Origin: Lachnospiraceae bacterium UBA1683
GTDB taxonomy: Bacteria; Bacillota; Clostridia; Lachnospirales; Lachnospiraceae
Direction of reading: 5' to 3'
NCBI GenBank assembly: GCA_002320245.1
Contig: DCKD01000030.1
Coordinates: forward strand, 338-40,379
Length of the DNA: 40,042 nt
In this document: in pieces, positions 30,872 to 38,547 of the stretch
Position numbering within the stretch: the first letter of the stretch is position 1
Layout: each line of letters opens with the position of its first letter
Notes under the pieces: model-generated
Database searches by the model: none
What the model was told of the DNA's origin: nothing
The model's input: only the letters and a program-made list of their open reading frames with translations
Translations under genes and position numbers: made by a program

Positions 30872-31162
30872 ATGATAAGTACAAAGGAAGCGTTTATTGA
30901 TGCGAAGGAAGTCAGCGAGACTCTTGGCATTGGTATGACAAAGGCATACGCAGTTATCAAGAAATACAATGCTGAACTGGCTGCCCAGAATTATTTTACC
31001 ATGCGTGGTAAATGCCCCAGAAAATATTTCGAGCAGAAGATATACGGATATGCGGACTGTCATCAAGAGTTGGAGTATCCGGCTGGAAACGCATCCAAGG
31101 TAGCAGAAGAAACCTGCTATCAGGCAAAAGAAAAGAGTCCTAACCCGGCAGGTCAGGACTGA
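30872..31162 (+). CDS. Small DNA-binding protein, excisionase-like
   Basis: 96 aa. The first 55 residues form a helix-turn-helix of the excisionase/AlpA kind (IDAKEVSETLGIGMTKAYAV, then IKKYNAELAAQNYF); the tail is hydrophilic. ATG 30872 follows AAAGGAG. First gene after the strong rightward promoter and under the operator pair, a position suiting an excisionase or activator. The family name is not certain. Confidence 0.65.
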   Translation: MISTKEAFIDAKEVSETLGIGMTKAYAVIKKYNAELAAQNYFTMRGKCPRKYFEQKIYGYADCHQELEYPAGNASKVAEETCYQAKEKSPNPAGQD

Positions 31163-31168
31163 TTACAG

Positions 31169-31223
31169 AGCCGAAGCCCTGCATATGTATCTCGCAAATA
31201 CAGTATAGCAGAGGCTTCCGGCT
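31169..31223 (+). promoter_or_regulatory. Hairpin between the excisionase-like and ParM-like genes
   Basis: AGCCGAAGCC (31169-31178) pairs with GGCTTCCGGCT (31213-31223) with one bulged base. No T-run follows, so it may be a pause, processing or attenuator structure rather than a terminator. Confidence 0.4.
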
Positions 31224-31277
31224 GTGGCAACTAAAACTGAATATTATTTTAAAGCCGAAACGGCAGGAGGACACTAT

Positions 31278-32210
31278 ATGTATTATAAAGAAGAAAATGT
31301 ATTACTCGTAGCAATTGACCATGGTTTCAGCTCAATAAAAACACCGCACTTTATATTTGACAATGGTGTGAGAAAGCTGGGAAGCTCCACAACACTCGTG
31401 GACAATACACTGGAGTATGGAAATGTATGTTACAAGACAGGAGAGGGGCGGCTTCCACTCAAGGATGATAAGACAGCAGATGAAGATTTCCTTCTTCTGA
31501 CATTCGCAGCAATCGCAAAAGAGGCGGGCTATTATGGATTGACAGACGGCAGGGAGTTTGATGTGGTGATTGCAGCAGGACTTCCATTTACAAGATTTGG
31601 AAATGAAAAACATGACTTTTACGACTATCTGTGCAGGGGAAGGGAAACTTTCCGCTACGAAGGACAGATATACCGCATTAATGTAGTGGAAGTGCTTCTG
31701 TTTCCGCAGTGTTATGCGGCTGTGGCAAATATCTTGGGAAAGCTGGCTCCAAACCAGTTGATTGTAGACATTGGCTCCAAGACAATCGACATTATACAGA
31801 CGAAGAATTATGTACCGGTGGAACGGAACTGTACCACCATACCGGAGGCGCTGATACACTGCATGGCAGAAATCAACAGTTCTGTGTACCGCAGGTGTAA
31901 TAAGCGGATTTCGGAGGCGGATATCCAGCAGGTGATGATGACAGGAAAAAGCACTTTGCCGGATAACATCACAAAGGTTGTGACAGATGAGTTGAAAGCA
32001 TTTGCAGAGAATGTGGAGGCAAAGCTTAAGGAAAACGGATATGATCCGGAGCTGACACCGACAGTTTATGTGGGTGGTGGTGCATCTGTGATGAGGCTGT
32101 TTGGAAGCATCAGAGGAATCCATATCTGCTATCAGGAAGATGTCAGAGCGAATGCCATAGGTTACGAATATCTGGCGCTTCAGAAGAAGGACAGGTGGCT
32201 GCATGGATAG
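31278..32210 (+). CDS. ParM/StbA-like actin-fold segregation ATPase
   Basis: 310 aa from ATG 31278 behind AGGAGG (seven bases); the upstream in-frame region lacks an SD. Actin-fold motifs: phosphate 1 AIDHGFSSIKT near residue 14, phosphate 2 LIVDIGSKTIDIIQT near 165, adenosine motif VYVGGGASVM near 270. ParM-type proteins polymerise to push plasmid copies apart. The following gene overlaps its stop codon by 8 bp and looks like the DNA-binding partner. Such a module in an integrative element suggests maintenance of an excised circle, or a role in transfer. Confidence 0.85.
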   Translation: MYYKEENVLLVAIDHGFSSIKTPHFIFDNGVRKLGSSTTLVDNTLEYGNVCYKTGEGRLPLKDDKTADEDFLLLTFAAIAKEAGYYGLTDGREFDVVIAAGLPFTRFGNEKHDFYDYLCRGRETFRYEGQIYRINVVEVLLFPQCYAAVANILGKLAPNQLIVDIGSKTIDIIQTKNYVPVERNCTTIPEALIHCMAEINSSVYRRCNKRISEADIQQVMMTGKSTLPDNITKVVTDELKAFAENVEAKLKENGYDPELTPTVYVGGGASVMRLFGSIRGIHICYQEDVRANAIGYEYLALQKKDRWLHG

Positions 32211-32769
32211 AAAGGACTTATTTCAGACGGTAACATTCCGGTTAAACCTGAATCATAAGGAGGATGCCCTCATCTGGAAGATGATACGGGAGGAAGAAGA
32301 CAGTTCTTTCTTTGAAAACAGAAGCGATTTTATCCGTTTTATTCTGCATCAGGCAGCAGAAAATTATGACGAGATGACAAGAACAGAAGAAAAACTGGGA
32401 GCACTCAAAGATTCCTGTGTAAAGGAAATCAATGAATACTGGATGGATACGGTAAGTAAGACGGTCAGGGAAAATTTAGAGAGCATCGGAACAACCGTTG
32501 AACTTGCGGTAAACAAAGCCATAGCGACGACGTTGGCAGGACTGCTGGCAGGTTCCGGCGGAAATGTGGTTGGGACTGTTGCAAAAGGAATAAGCGGCGG
32601 TGTATTTACAGGAAATGCAGGTGTCGGAGGAGAATTGAAAAACAATAATGTGCAGGAAAACAAGATAGACACAGAGAAGCCGAAGGAACCTGTAATGGGA
32701 GTTCTCCCGGAAACAGAGGAAGATGCAGAGCTTCCGGATGGAGCACTTGGATTTTTGGACAGCCTGTAA
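32203..32769 (+). CDS. ParR-like DNA-binding partner of the ParM-like protein
   Basis: 188 aa. The N-terminal 50 residues look like a ribbon-helix-helix (TVTFRLNLNHKEDALIWKMI, then NRSDFIRFILHQA). The middle is helical; a Gly/Ala-rich stretch (AGLLAGSGGNVVGTVAKG) and an acidic tail ending GALGFLDSL follow, as in ParR proteins that contact ParM through their C-terminus. ATG lies inside the ParM-like gene (8-bp overlap). Spaced 14-bp repeats begin 19 bp after its stop. ParR assignment is by architecture and context, not by clear sequence match. Confidence 0.6.
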   Translation: MDRKDLFQTVTFRLNLNHKEDALIWKMIREEEDSSFFENRSDFIRFILHQAAENYDEMTRTEEKLGALKDSCVKEINEYWMDTVSKTVRENLESIGTTVELAVNKAIATTLAGLLAGSGGNVVGTVAKGISGGVFTGNAGVGGELKNNNVQENKIDTEKPKEPVMGVLPETEEDAELPDGALGFLDSL

Positions 32770-32787
32770 AGGCTGCCTTAGAGTTAT

Positions 32788-32891
32788 ACAGATTGTAATA
32801 AATGCAGTATGTATTATTACAGTTTGTAATAAGAGAGATATTGCCGGTACTACAGAATGTAATAAAAGCTGAGCTGGTTATTACATTCTGT
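32788..32891. repeat. ACAGNNTGTAATAA repeats, candidate parC/iteron site
   Basis: Direct copies at 32788-32801, 32819-32832 and 32852-32865 and an inverted copy at 32878-32891. Spacings are 31, 33 and 26 bp. TTATTACA (32814-32821) adds an inverted half-site against the second copy. Directly after the ParMR-like genes, this suits a centromere-like binding array; an origin or relaxosome site is also possible. Confidence 0.6.
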
Positions 32892-32930
32892 ATGACACCA
32901 GTATGGATATGATATCAGGGGTTTTAGGGG

Positions 32931-33050
32931 GCGCACGATGTCCAGTGGACATCGGTTCTGCGCGGACCGGAGCGGCAGCGGAGACGCTCCCCTAACCGGA
33001 TTTTGTAAAACGCATTGCGTTTTACGAATCTGGCAAATACTCTCCATACA
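32931..33050 (+). other. Candidate oriT of the second element
   Basis: Three hairpins in a row upstream of MobC: GCGCA-CGATGTCC with GGACATCG...TGCGC (32931-32963), GGAGCG with CGCTCC (32969-32990), and GTAAAACGCA with TGCGTTTTAC (33005-33025). ACGAATCTGGCAAATACTC follows the last. An inverted repeat followed by a short conserved tail next to mobC/mobA is the usual MOBP-type oriT layout; the nick site is not known. Confidence 0.6.
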
Positions 33051-33117
33051 GTTTTAGAATTTATGGCAGATGGAAGATTTAATGATGACAGATAAAGAAA
33101 AAAGAATGAAGGAGTGA

Positions 33118-33465
33118 TTGCTTATAGGACGAGGAAAACAATTCATAGAACCGAGGAAGAATTTTACCATCCGACTTTCGGATGAAGAAAGGGAGCAGGC
33201 AGAGTATGATGCAAAAGCCAACAACATGAAACTCTCAGATTATGTAAGATATCTGATACTTCATGGTGGCAGGGTGGATACTTCGTTTGTAAATGACAGA
33301 CGGGATCTGATTCGACAGATTTCAGGTCTATGCAATAATTATAACCAGATGACGAGAAATGCCAACGGGTGCGGTTATGTATTTGATCACACAATGAAAG
33401 AGGCAAATTGTCTGATGAAACAGATAAAAGAAAAGATGAAGGAGGTGGCAGGCAAATGGCAATAA
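33118..33465 (+). CDS. mobC: MobC-like relaxosome accessory protein
   Basis: 115 aa. An N-terminal ribbon-helix-helix (KNFTIRLSDEEREQAEYDA, then MKLSDYVRYLIL) is followed by the MobC segment RRDLIRQISGLCNNYNQMTR and a C-terminal coiled region. The start is uncertain: TTG 33118 lies close to GGAG, and no ATG is in frame before the conserved region. It overlaps the relaxase gene by 10 bp. It binds oriT and loads the relaxase. Confidence 0.82.
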   Translation: MLIGRGKQFIEPRKNFTIRLSDEEREQAEYDAKANNMKLSDYVRYLILHGGRVDTSFVNDRRDLIRQISGLCNNYNQMTRNANGCGYVFDHTMKEANCLMKQIKEKMKEVAGKWQ

Positions 33466-35501
33466 CCAAGACTATGCACATGAAGGCGAGCAGTAAGGGA
33501 AAGATTGATATTCATCTGGAACATGCCATCAATTATATTTTACAGCCGAAAAAACTTGGGGATGCCAATCTGGCAGGTGGTATTAACTGCCTGCCAGATT
33601 CTGCCTATGAGCAGATGAAATCAACCAAGCATATGTTTGGCAAGACTGGAGGCAGACAGGGATATCACTTTGTCATATCTTTAAAACCGGGAGAAGGTAC
33701 ACCAGAGGAAATGTACGATATAGCGATGCGTTTTGCAGAGGAGGCATTTGGCGGTGAATATGAAGCAGTGGTGGCTGTCCATACGGACAAAGGCCATCTT
33801 CATGCACATATCATAATTAACAGTGTAAATATGGTGACGGGGCATAAGTTTCAGTACAATAACGGCGATTGGAAATACAAGTTTCAGCCGATTACGAATA
33901 AGCTTTGTGAGAAATACGGACTGCACATTACACCTGCAGAATACAGCAAAGAACCTAAAAATATGCCAAGACCGCAGTGGAAGAGGGAACAGACATTTTC
34001 AAAATGGATTGAACAGGATGCAAGGTTTTGTGCCCTCAATGCAGAAAATATGGAGCATTTTATATTTTTGCTTGAAAAGCAGGGATTTGAAGTGAAGCAG
34101 GGAAAGCATATCGCAGTAAAAGTTCCAGGGATGAAGCGGTTTAAGCGGCTTGATACTATTTCAGAAAACTTGAGCAGTGAGAGTCTTGAAGCAATGTTTA
34201 AATATGGGGATGCTGCACTTGTATCACCTGTGCCGCATACAGTCAATCTTCCGGTGGCAAGAAAAACAGTATTTACGCCATACCAGAGAAAATGCTATGC
34301 GAGAATGTACCGCTTAAAGCTGGCAGAGAGGAAGAGGTTTACTTACCGGTCAGCGTATCTGTATGAGGAGATACGAAAAATGCATGAACTACAGGAAGAA
34401 TATCTGGTAGTAACCCAGTATGATGTGAAGTCTTATGGGGATTTGTTCCAATTGAAGTTTCGGTTACAGCGTGTGGATGAGGAACTGTGTAAGACACAGC
34501 AGGAAATGTACAGAGACAGGGCTTTACAGAAAAGGTCATGCAAGAATGCGGAAGATTTGAAATTGTATGAAGCTTCGGAGGCTAATTATCGGGAACATTT
34601 GGAGCAGATAAAGCTTCAAAAGAAGGATAATCGAAAGAAGCTGAAAGCGGTGGAACGATGCCTTGAGAGGGATGGAAGTCTGCTGGATGCAGAACTGGAG
34701 TATCGGATACCTGTGGATGATATGGTGGATTTGGCAGATGTTGAGAAAGACGAAGTGCCGGGGAATTCATATCGGGTGCAGGAAGATGTGGTGGACGCGA
34801 AACTGATTACAGAACCATTTGTAGAAGCAATTACAGATGCTATTTTTGAGGATGAGATTATAGCAGAGGTTGAAGAGGTTGTGGAGACTGCCGCTGCGGA
34901 TGTTAGTTTAGAGCCGGAAATCGTGGTTACAGATGATGAGATTATTGATGAAGCAGAATTCGATGAGACAGAGAGTGTCGCACCTGATCCGGAGCATGAT
35001 GAGGTTCATAAGTCTGATGAAACAATGAGATTACCATCTGATAAAGCTGATTATATGAGAATGAGTGTTGCTGAAAAAGTTATTTGTTATCCGTTTGATG
35101 ACAAGGGAACAGACGCAGCATTTGAGATGATTAAGGCTTATTTTGAAAAGATAGGTATGGATACAAGCTTTCATTCTGTATATGAGGAATCAAAGCTTCT
35201 GACTGATTATTATGAGAAACAGAAGGCAGAAGAATTTATCGGAGAGAGAGCAGAACGGGTAATGGAGACAATGGAACTGTTGGGAATTGATGCAGGCAGA
35301 ATTGCAGGGTATTCGGCAGATGTGTTATCTGAAGTGTTCGGATTCGGAGATATGGAGTATTTTGCTGGGATTAAACTGTTTAATAATGTAATCGATAGAC
35401 TGGGAGTCGATATGGATCAGCAGAGACGGTATGAAGTGTTTGATCGGATTTATGAGGAAGGGATGCGAGATAAGAAGGTCGAGCGAAATAGGAATAGTTG
35501 A
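33456..35501 (+). CDS. MobA-type relaxase (MOBP-like, Relaxase/Mobilisation nuclease domain)
   Basis: 681 aa from ATG 33456 behind AAGGAGG. The relaxase domain occupies about residues 1-260, with a Tyr in HAINYILQPKK and the metal-binding motif HTDKGHLHAHIIIN near 109-122. A coiled middle (about 300-410) and a very acidic stretch (about 430-545, many Glu/Asp) follow, then a helical C-terminus. It nicks oriT of the second element for transfer. MobC lies directly upstream. The acidic region is unusual for the group and could be a secretion or partner-binding segment. Confidence 0.9.
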   Translation: MAITKTMHMKASSKGKIDIHLEHAINYILQPKKLGDANLAGGINCLPDSAYEQMKSTKHMFGKTGGRQGYHFVISLKPGEGTPEEMYDIAMRFAEEAFGGEYEAVVAVHTDKGHLHAHIIINSVNMVTGHKFQYNNGDWKYKFQPITNKLCEKYGLHITPAEYSKEPKNMPRPQWKREQTFSKWIEQDARFCALNAENMEHFIFLLEKQGFEVKQGKHIAVKVPGMKRFKRLDTISENLSSESLEAMFKYGDAALVSPVPHTVNLPVARKTVFTPYQRKCYARMYRLKLAERKRFTYRSAYLYEEIRKMHELQEEYLVVTQYDVKSYGDLFQLKFRLQRVDEELCKTQQEMYRDRALQKRSCKNAEDLKLYEASEANYREHLEQIKLQKKDNRKKLKAVERCLERDGSLLDAELEYRIPVDDMVDLADVEKDEVPGNSYRVQEDVVDAKLITEPFVEAITDAIFEDEIIAEVEEVVETAAADVSLEPEIVVTDDEIIDEAEFDETESVAPDPEHDEVHKSDETMRLPSDKADYMRMSVAEKVICYPFDDKGTDAAFEMIKAYFEKIGMDTSFHSVYEESKLLTDYYEKQKAEEFIGERAERVMETMELLGIDAGRIAGYSADVLSEVFGFGDMEYFAGIKLFNNVIDRLGVDMDQQRRYEVFDRIYEEGMRDKKVERNRNS

Positions 35502-35517
35502 TAAGGTTAATGATTTT

Positions 35518-35554
35518 GGTGCTATGGTAGATGCTATAGCACCTGAATTGTTTT
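35518..35554 (+). terminator. Terminator after the relaxase gene
   Basis: GGTGCTAT (35518-35525) pairs with ATAGCACC (35536-35543), followed by TGAATTGTTTTG. It closes the mobilization operon and is the last sign I can link with confidence to the second element. Confidence 0.5.
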
Positions 35555-35597
35555 GTGAAGGTTGTGAAGGTTGCAATGTTGGTGTTGTTGGTTGAGA

Positions 35598-35623
35598 AAC
35601 ATTCGCAAGAAATTGCGAATGTT
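35598..35623. repeat. 11-bp perfect hairpin with GAAA loop
   Basis: AACATTCGCAA (35598-35608), GAAA, TTGCGAATGTT (35613-35623). The GNRA tetraloop gives a very stable RNA hairpin. No T-run on either side, so it may be a leader structure for the next operon or an element-end structure. Confidence 0.5.
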
Positions 35624-35685
35624 CATTGAAAAAGAATATGTATTGTGGTATCCTAGAAAAGGTGGAGTTTATTTATGAATTGTCA

Positions 35686-36444
35686 ATGGAGAATAATAAA
35701 GTGAAAGAAAATATACAAAAAATATTTAAAAATTGGAATGAAACAATCATATGGTCATGTTTGCAGGAGATAATGGGAGAAATTCACACTAACTTGTCTG
35801 AAGATGCCGCAATGGTAATATTAGGAGATTTTGCATTTTATGCAGGAAATCCAAGTGAGGAATTAGTTAAGTATAAACCGGAAAGTTGCAAACAGGACTT
35901 TATTATTATGGTGCCACAGAATACCAACTGGGCTGAATTGATTGAGAAATGTTACGGGGATAAAGCGAAAAAAGTAACAAGGTATGCAATCAAAAAAGAA
36001 ATGGATATATTTGATGTAGAAAAATTGCAGCAGGCGGTAGATAGTTTGCAATCAGGTTATGCGCTAAAGAAAATGGAAGAAGCAGAATACAATATGTGCA
36101 AGGAAAATACCTGGGCAAATGATTTGGTGTCACAATATAAGGATTATAAAGCCTATAAAAACTTAGGATTAGGCATAGCTGTTTTAAAGGATGGAGAATT
36201 GGTAGCCGGAGCCTCCTCATATAGTAGATATGACAAGGGTATTGAGATAGAAATTGATACACAGGAAGACCATCGGAGAAAAGGATTGGCATATGCGTGC
36301 GGAGCAAAACTTATTTTGGAATGTTTAGAGGAAGGATTATATCCAAGCTGGGACGCACAAAATAAATGGTCAGTAGCATTGGCAGAAAAGTTGGGATACC
36401 ATTTTAGTCATGAATATGTTGCGTATGAGATAATGGGTTATTAG
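35686..36444 (+). CDS. GNAT acetyltransferase, PF12746-like
   Basis: 252 aa if started at ATG 35686 (MENNKVKENIQKIF), where homology to this family appears to begin; no good SD precedes it and the frame is open further upstream, so the start is uncertain. The N-terminal WNETIIWSCLQEIMG segment is typical of PF12746-type proteins. The C-terminal GNAT fold shows IEIEIDTQEDHRRKGLAYAC, where the acetyl-CoA loop is RRKGLA. Related proteins acetylate small molecules including antibiotics; the substrate here is unknown. It opens the plus-strand enzyme run. Confidence 0.8.
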   Translation: MENNKVKENIQKIFKNWNETIIWSCLQEIMGEIHTNLSEDAAMVILGDFAFYAGNPSEELVKYKPESCKQDFIIMVPQNTNWAELIEKCYGDKAKKVTRYAIKKEMDIFDVEKLQQAVDSLQSGYALKKMEEAEYNMCKENTWANDLVSQYKDYKAYKNLGLGIAVLKDGELVAGASSYSRYDKGIEIEIDTQEDHRRKGLAYACGAKLILECLEEGLYPSWDAQNKWSVALAEKLGYHFSHEYVAYEIMGY

Positions 36445-36467
36445 ATATTGGCCGGAGGGAAGATATT

Positions 36468-37193
36468 ATGTGTGAATGTGTATTTTGTCATAAAGAAAAG
36501 ATTATAACAGATTTTGTATATGAGGATGGACTGGTGATGGCTTTTATGGATATGGAGCCTATCAATGAAGGACATATATTACTGGTGCCGAAACAGCACT
36601 ATCTGGATGCAGATGAAATTCCAGATGAATTGCTGGCACATTTGATGATTGTGTCAAAGAAGATAGTAGCAGCATTAAAAGAAATATATCATCCCGATGG
36701 CTATAGTATTATGCAAAATGGTGGCGAGTTTAATGATGTGGGACATTATCATATGCATATTTTCCCAAGATACATAGAAGATGGATTCGGTTGGTCTTAT
36801 GGTAGTGAAGAAAAGGCTGTGAATGCAGAGATAGCAGAACGGATAAGGAAGCAGTTGAGAGTTGATTCTATCGTTGGAAATATAGTAACCGTAACAGTTG
36901 ACAGACCATTGGGAAGTTACCATCCTGAACATAAGGATATGTATTACCCGATTAATTATGGTTATGTGGAAGGTGTTATGGCACCGGATGGAGAGGAACA
37001 GGATGCTTATATATTAGGTGTGGATGAAGTTGTAGAAAAGTTTACTGGTAAAATTATTGCTATTGTTCATAGGAATGATGATGTGGAAGAGAAATGGATT
37101 GTTGCACCGGATGGGATGACTTTTACCAAGGAAGAAATCTGTGAGCAGATTCATTTTCAGGAACAGTATTTTGATAGTGAGATTATGGTGTAA
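36468..37193 (+). CDS. HIT-domain hydrolase fused to an inorganic-pyrophosphatase-like domain
   Basis: 241 aa from ATG 36468 with GGAGG upstream. Residues about 1-115 are a HIT nucleotide hydrolase: zinc-type CVFCHKE at the start, INEGHILLVPKQHY, and the catalytic HYHMHIFPRY near 99. Residues about 130-241 match small stand-alone pyrophosphatase-like proteins: VTVDRPLGSYHPEHKD, YYPINYGYVEGVMAPDGEEQ, AYILGVDE. I know both parts as separate genes. As a fusion it could hydrolyse a nucleoside-phosphoramidate or dinucleotide and then the released pyrophosphate. Activity is inferred from motifs. Confidence 0.85.
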   Translation: MCECVFCHKEKIITDFVYEDGLVMAFMDMEPINEGHILLVPKQHYLDADEIPDELLAHLMIVSKKIVAALKEIYHPDGYSIMQNGGEFNDVGHYHMHIFPRYIEDGFGWSYGSEEKAVNAEIAERIRKQLRVDSIVGNIVTVTVDRPLGSYHPEHKDMYYPINYGYVEGVMAPDGEEQDAYILGVDEVVEKFTGKIIAIVHRNDDVEEKWIVAPDGMTFTKEEICEQIHFQEQYFDSEIMV

Positions 37194-37215
37194 AGCATAT
37201 TGGAGGAACAAAAGA

Positions 37216-38055
37216 ATGAGTAAAAGTCTTGTTTTTATAGATGATTTCTCTAAAGAAGAGATATATGAAATATTCAAATTGGCAGACGATTTTGCAGATG
37301 ACGTGAGCCAGGAAAATCCTTTAGAAGGAAAGACGGTTGTATTATTCTTTCCAGAGAGCAGTATTCGCACAAGAGTAACGTTTGAAAAAGGAATTCAGGA
37401 GTTGGGAGGGAAGACGATTCTTTTTCCGCCAGAAGCACTTGATAAAAAAGAGAAAATCCAAGATGTGATGGGGTATTTAGAAAACTGGGTTGATGCTGCC
37501 ATAGTGCGTCATAGTGATATTCGGATTGTAAAGAGCATGGCTGAACATGCAAGGATTCCTATAATTAATGCGATGACTTCAGAAAATCATCCGTGTGAAA
37601 TTATTACGGATCTATATGCATTGTCAAAGATTCATAAAGATATTGAAAAAAAGAAATATTTGTTTGTCGGAGCAAAAGGAAATATTGGGAATACATGGAA
37701 AGCAGCATCTGAACTAATGGGATTTGAGTTGGAGCAATGCTGTCCTGTTGGATATGAGATAGACAATATTAATTTCCATACAAATATCGATGAAGCAGTT
37801 ATTGGAAAAGATATTATATGTACTGACTCCATACCGAATAAGGCAAAGGAAGAATTTAAAGAATATCAAATCACGCTACTACACATGCAAAAGGCTAATC
37901 AGGGAGCTACTTTGAATCCATGTCCGCCGTTCTTTCGGGGAGAAGAGGTTTCAGAGGATGTAATCAACAGTGATTATTTTGTGGGGTATGGATTCAAGAA
38001 ATGTTTGATAACTGTACAGCAAGCGATTTTATGCTATTTGTTGGACAAGAAATGA
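37216..38055 (+). CDS. Aspartate/ornithine carbamoyltransferase-family protein with altered motifs
   Basis: 279 aa from ATG 37216 with GGAGG eight bases upstream. It shows the carbamoyl-phosphate motif SIRTR (residues about 51-55), VRHSD near 98 and HPCEIITDL near 125 where transferases have HPxQ. Near 235 NPCPPFFRGEEV replaces the HCLP-type motif of ornithine enzymes. It is about 30-50 residues shorter than typical. The phosphate-binding motif is kept, but the Gln-to-Glu change and the lost HCLP argue for a different acceptor or a noncatalytic role. It follows the HIT fusion by 22 bp in one operon. Confidence 0.78.
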   Translation: MSKSLVFIDDFSKEEIYEIFKLADDFADDVSQENPLEGKTVVLFFPESSIRTRVTFEKGIQELGGKTILFPPEALDKKEKIQDVMGYLENWVDAAIVRHSDIRIVKSMAEHARIPIINAMTSENHPCEIITDLYALSKIHKDIEKKKYLFVGAKGNIGNTWKAASELMGFELEQCCPVGYEIDNINFHTNIDEAVIGKDIICTDSIPNKAKEEFKEYQITLLHMQKANQGATLNPCPPFFRGEEVSEDVINSDYFVGYGFKKCLITVQQAILCYLLDKK

Positions 38056-38087
38056 TAAAAAATTTTTGAAGGAGATGTTTGGAATAA

Positions 38088-38531
38088 ATGATAGTCAGAG
38101 AAGCAAACATAAATGATTTGAATGAAATATTGCGGTTATATTTGTATCTTCATGAGGAAAGCATTCCTGATGATACGGAGCATTTACGAAAAACATGGGG
38201 AAATATTATAAATGACGAAAATCACCATCTTGTCGTTTGTGAGATGGAAGGAAAGATTGTGGCATCCTGCGTATGTGTCATTATTCCAAATCTTACAAGA
38301 AATTTACGTCCGTATGCATTTGTGGAAAATGTGGTGACACACGGAGACTATCGTAAGAAAGGATATGCTACAGCATGTTTAAATTATGCAAAGCAGATTG
38401 CTAAAGATAACAATTGCTGTAAGATGATGCTGCTTACTGGCTCTAAGTTGGAAAGTACATTAAATTTTTATCGAAATGCAGGGTATAACAGCTCGGATAA
38501 GACGGCGTTTATACAGTGGATTGATATGTAA
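38088..38531 (+). CDS. GNAT family N-acetyltransferase
   Basis: 147 aa, a compact single-domain GNAT. REANINDLNEILRLYLYLHE begins the fold, FVENVVTHGDYRKKGYATAC carries the acetyl-CoA loop (RKKGYA), and LNFYRNAGYNSSDKTAF is the usual C-terminal end. ATG 38088 follows GAAGGAG. The substrate cannot be read from sequence. It is one of four GNAT genes in this run. Confidence 0.88.
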   Translation: MIVREANINDLNEILRLYLYLHEESIPDDTEHLRKTWGNIINDENHHLVVCEMEGKIVASCVCVIIPNLTRNLRPYAFVENVVTHGDYRKKGYATACLNYAKQIAKDNNCCKMMLLTGSKLESTLNFYRNAGYNSSDKTAFIQWIDM

Positions 38532-38547
38532 AATATGGAGAAAAATT

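Larger units (their letters stand above)
28350..35554. mobile_element. Second integrative element, mobilizable type (IME), right end not found
   Basis: It begins at the second guaA-end copy and carries its own integrase, repressor, excisionase-like protein, ParMR-like pair, candidate oriT, MobC and MobA-type relaxase. No VirB4, coupling protein or pore genes are present, so it must use the transfer machine of another element. The listed end is the terminator after the relaxase gene and is a minimum; the following enzyme genes may belong to it. No third copy of the attachment sequence is seen before the window ends. Confidence 0.65.

Noticed and set aside
31332..32204. 290-codon minus-strand frame opposite the ParM-like gene
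   Set aside because: The plus strand has clear actin-fold motifs and a good SD; the antisense frame is Cys/His-rich by chance and lacks a start site.
35492..35500. GAATAGTTG, identical to nine bases across the guaA stop, as right end of the second element
   Set aside because: Only nine bases match, the upstream core GAGTTT is missing, and the site overlaps the relaxase stop codon without flanking arm repeats. Likely chance.
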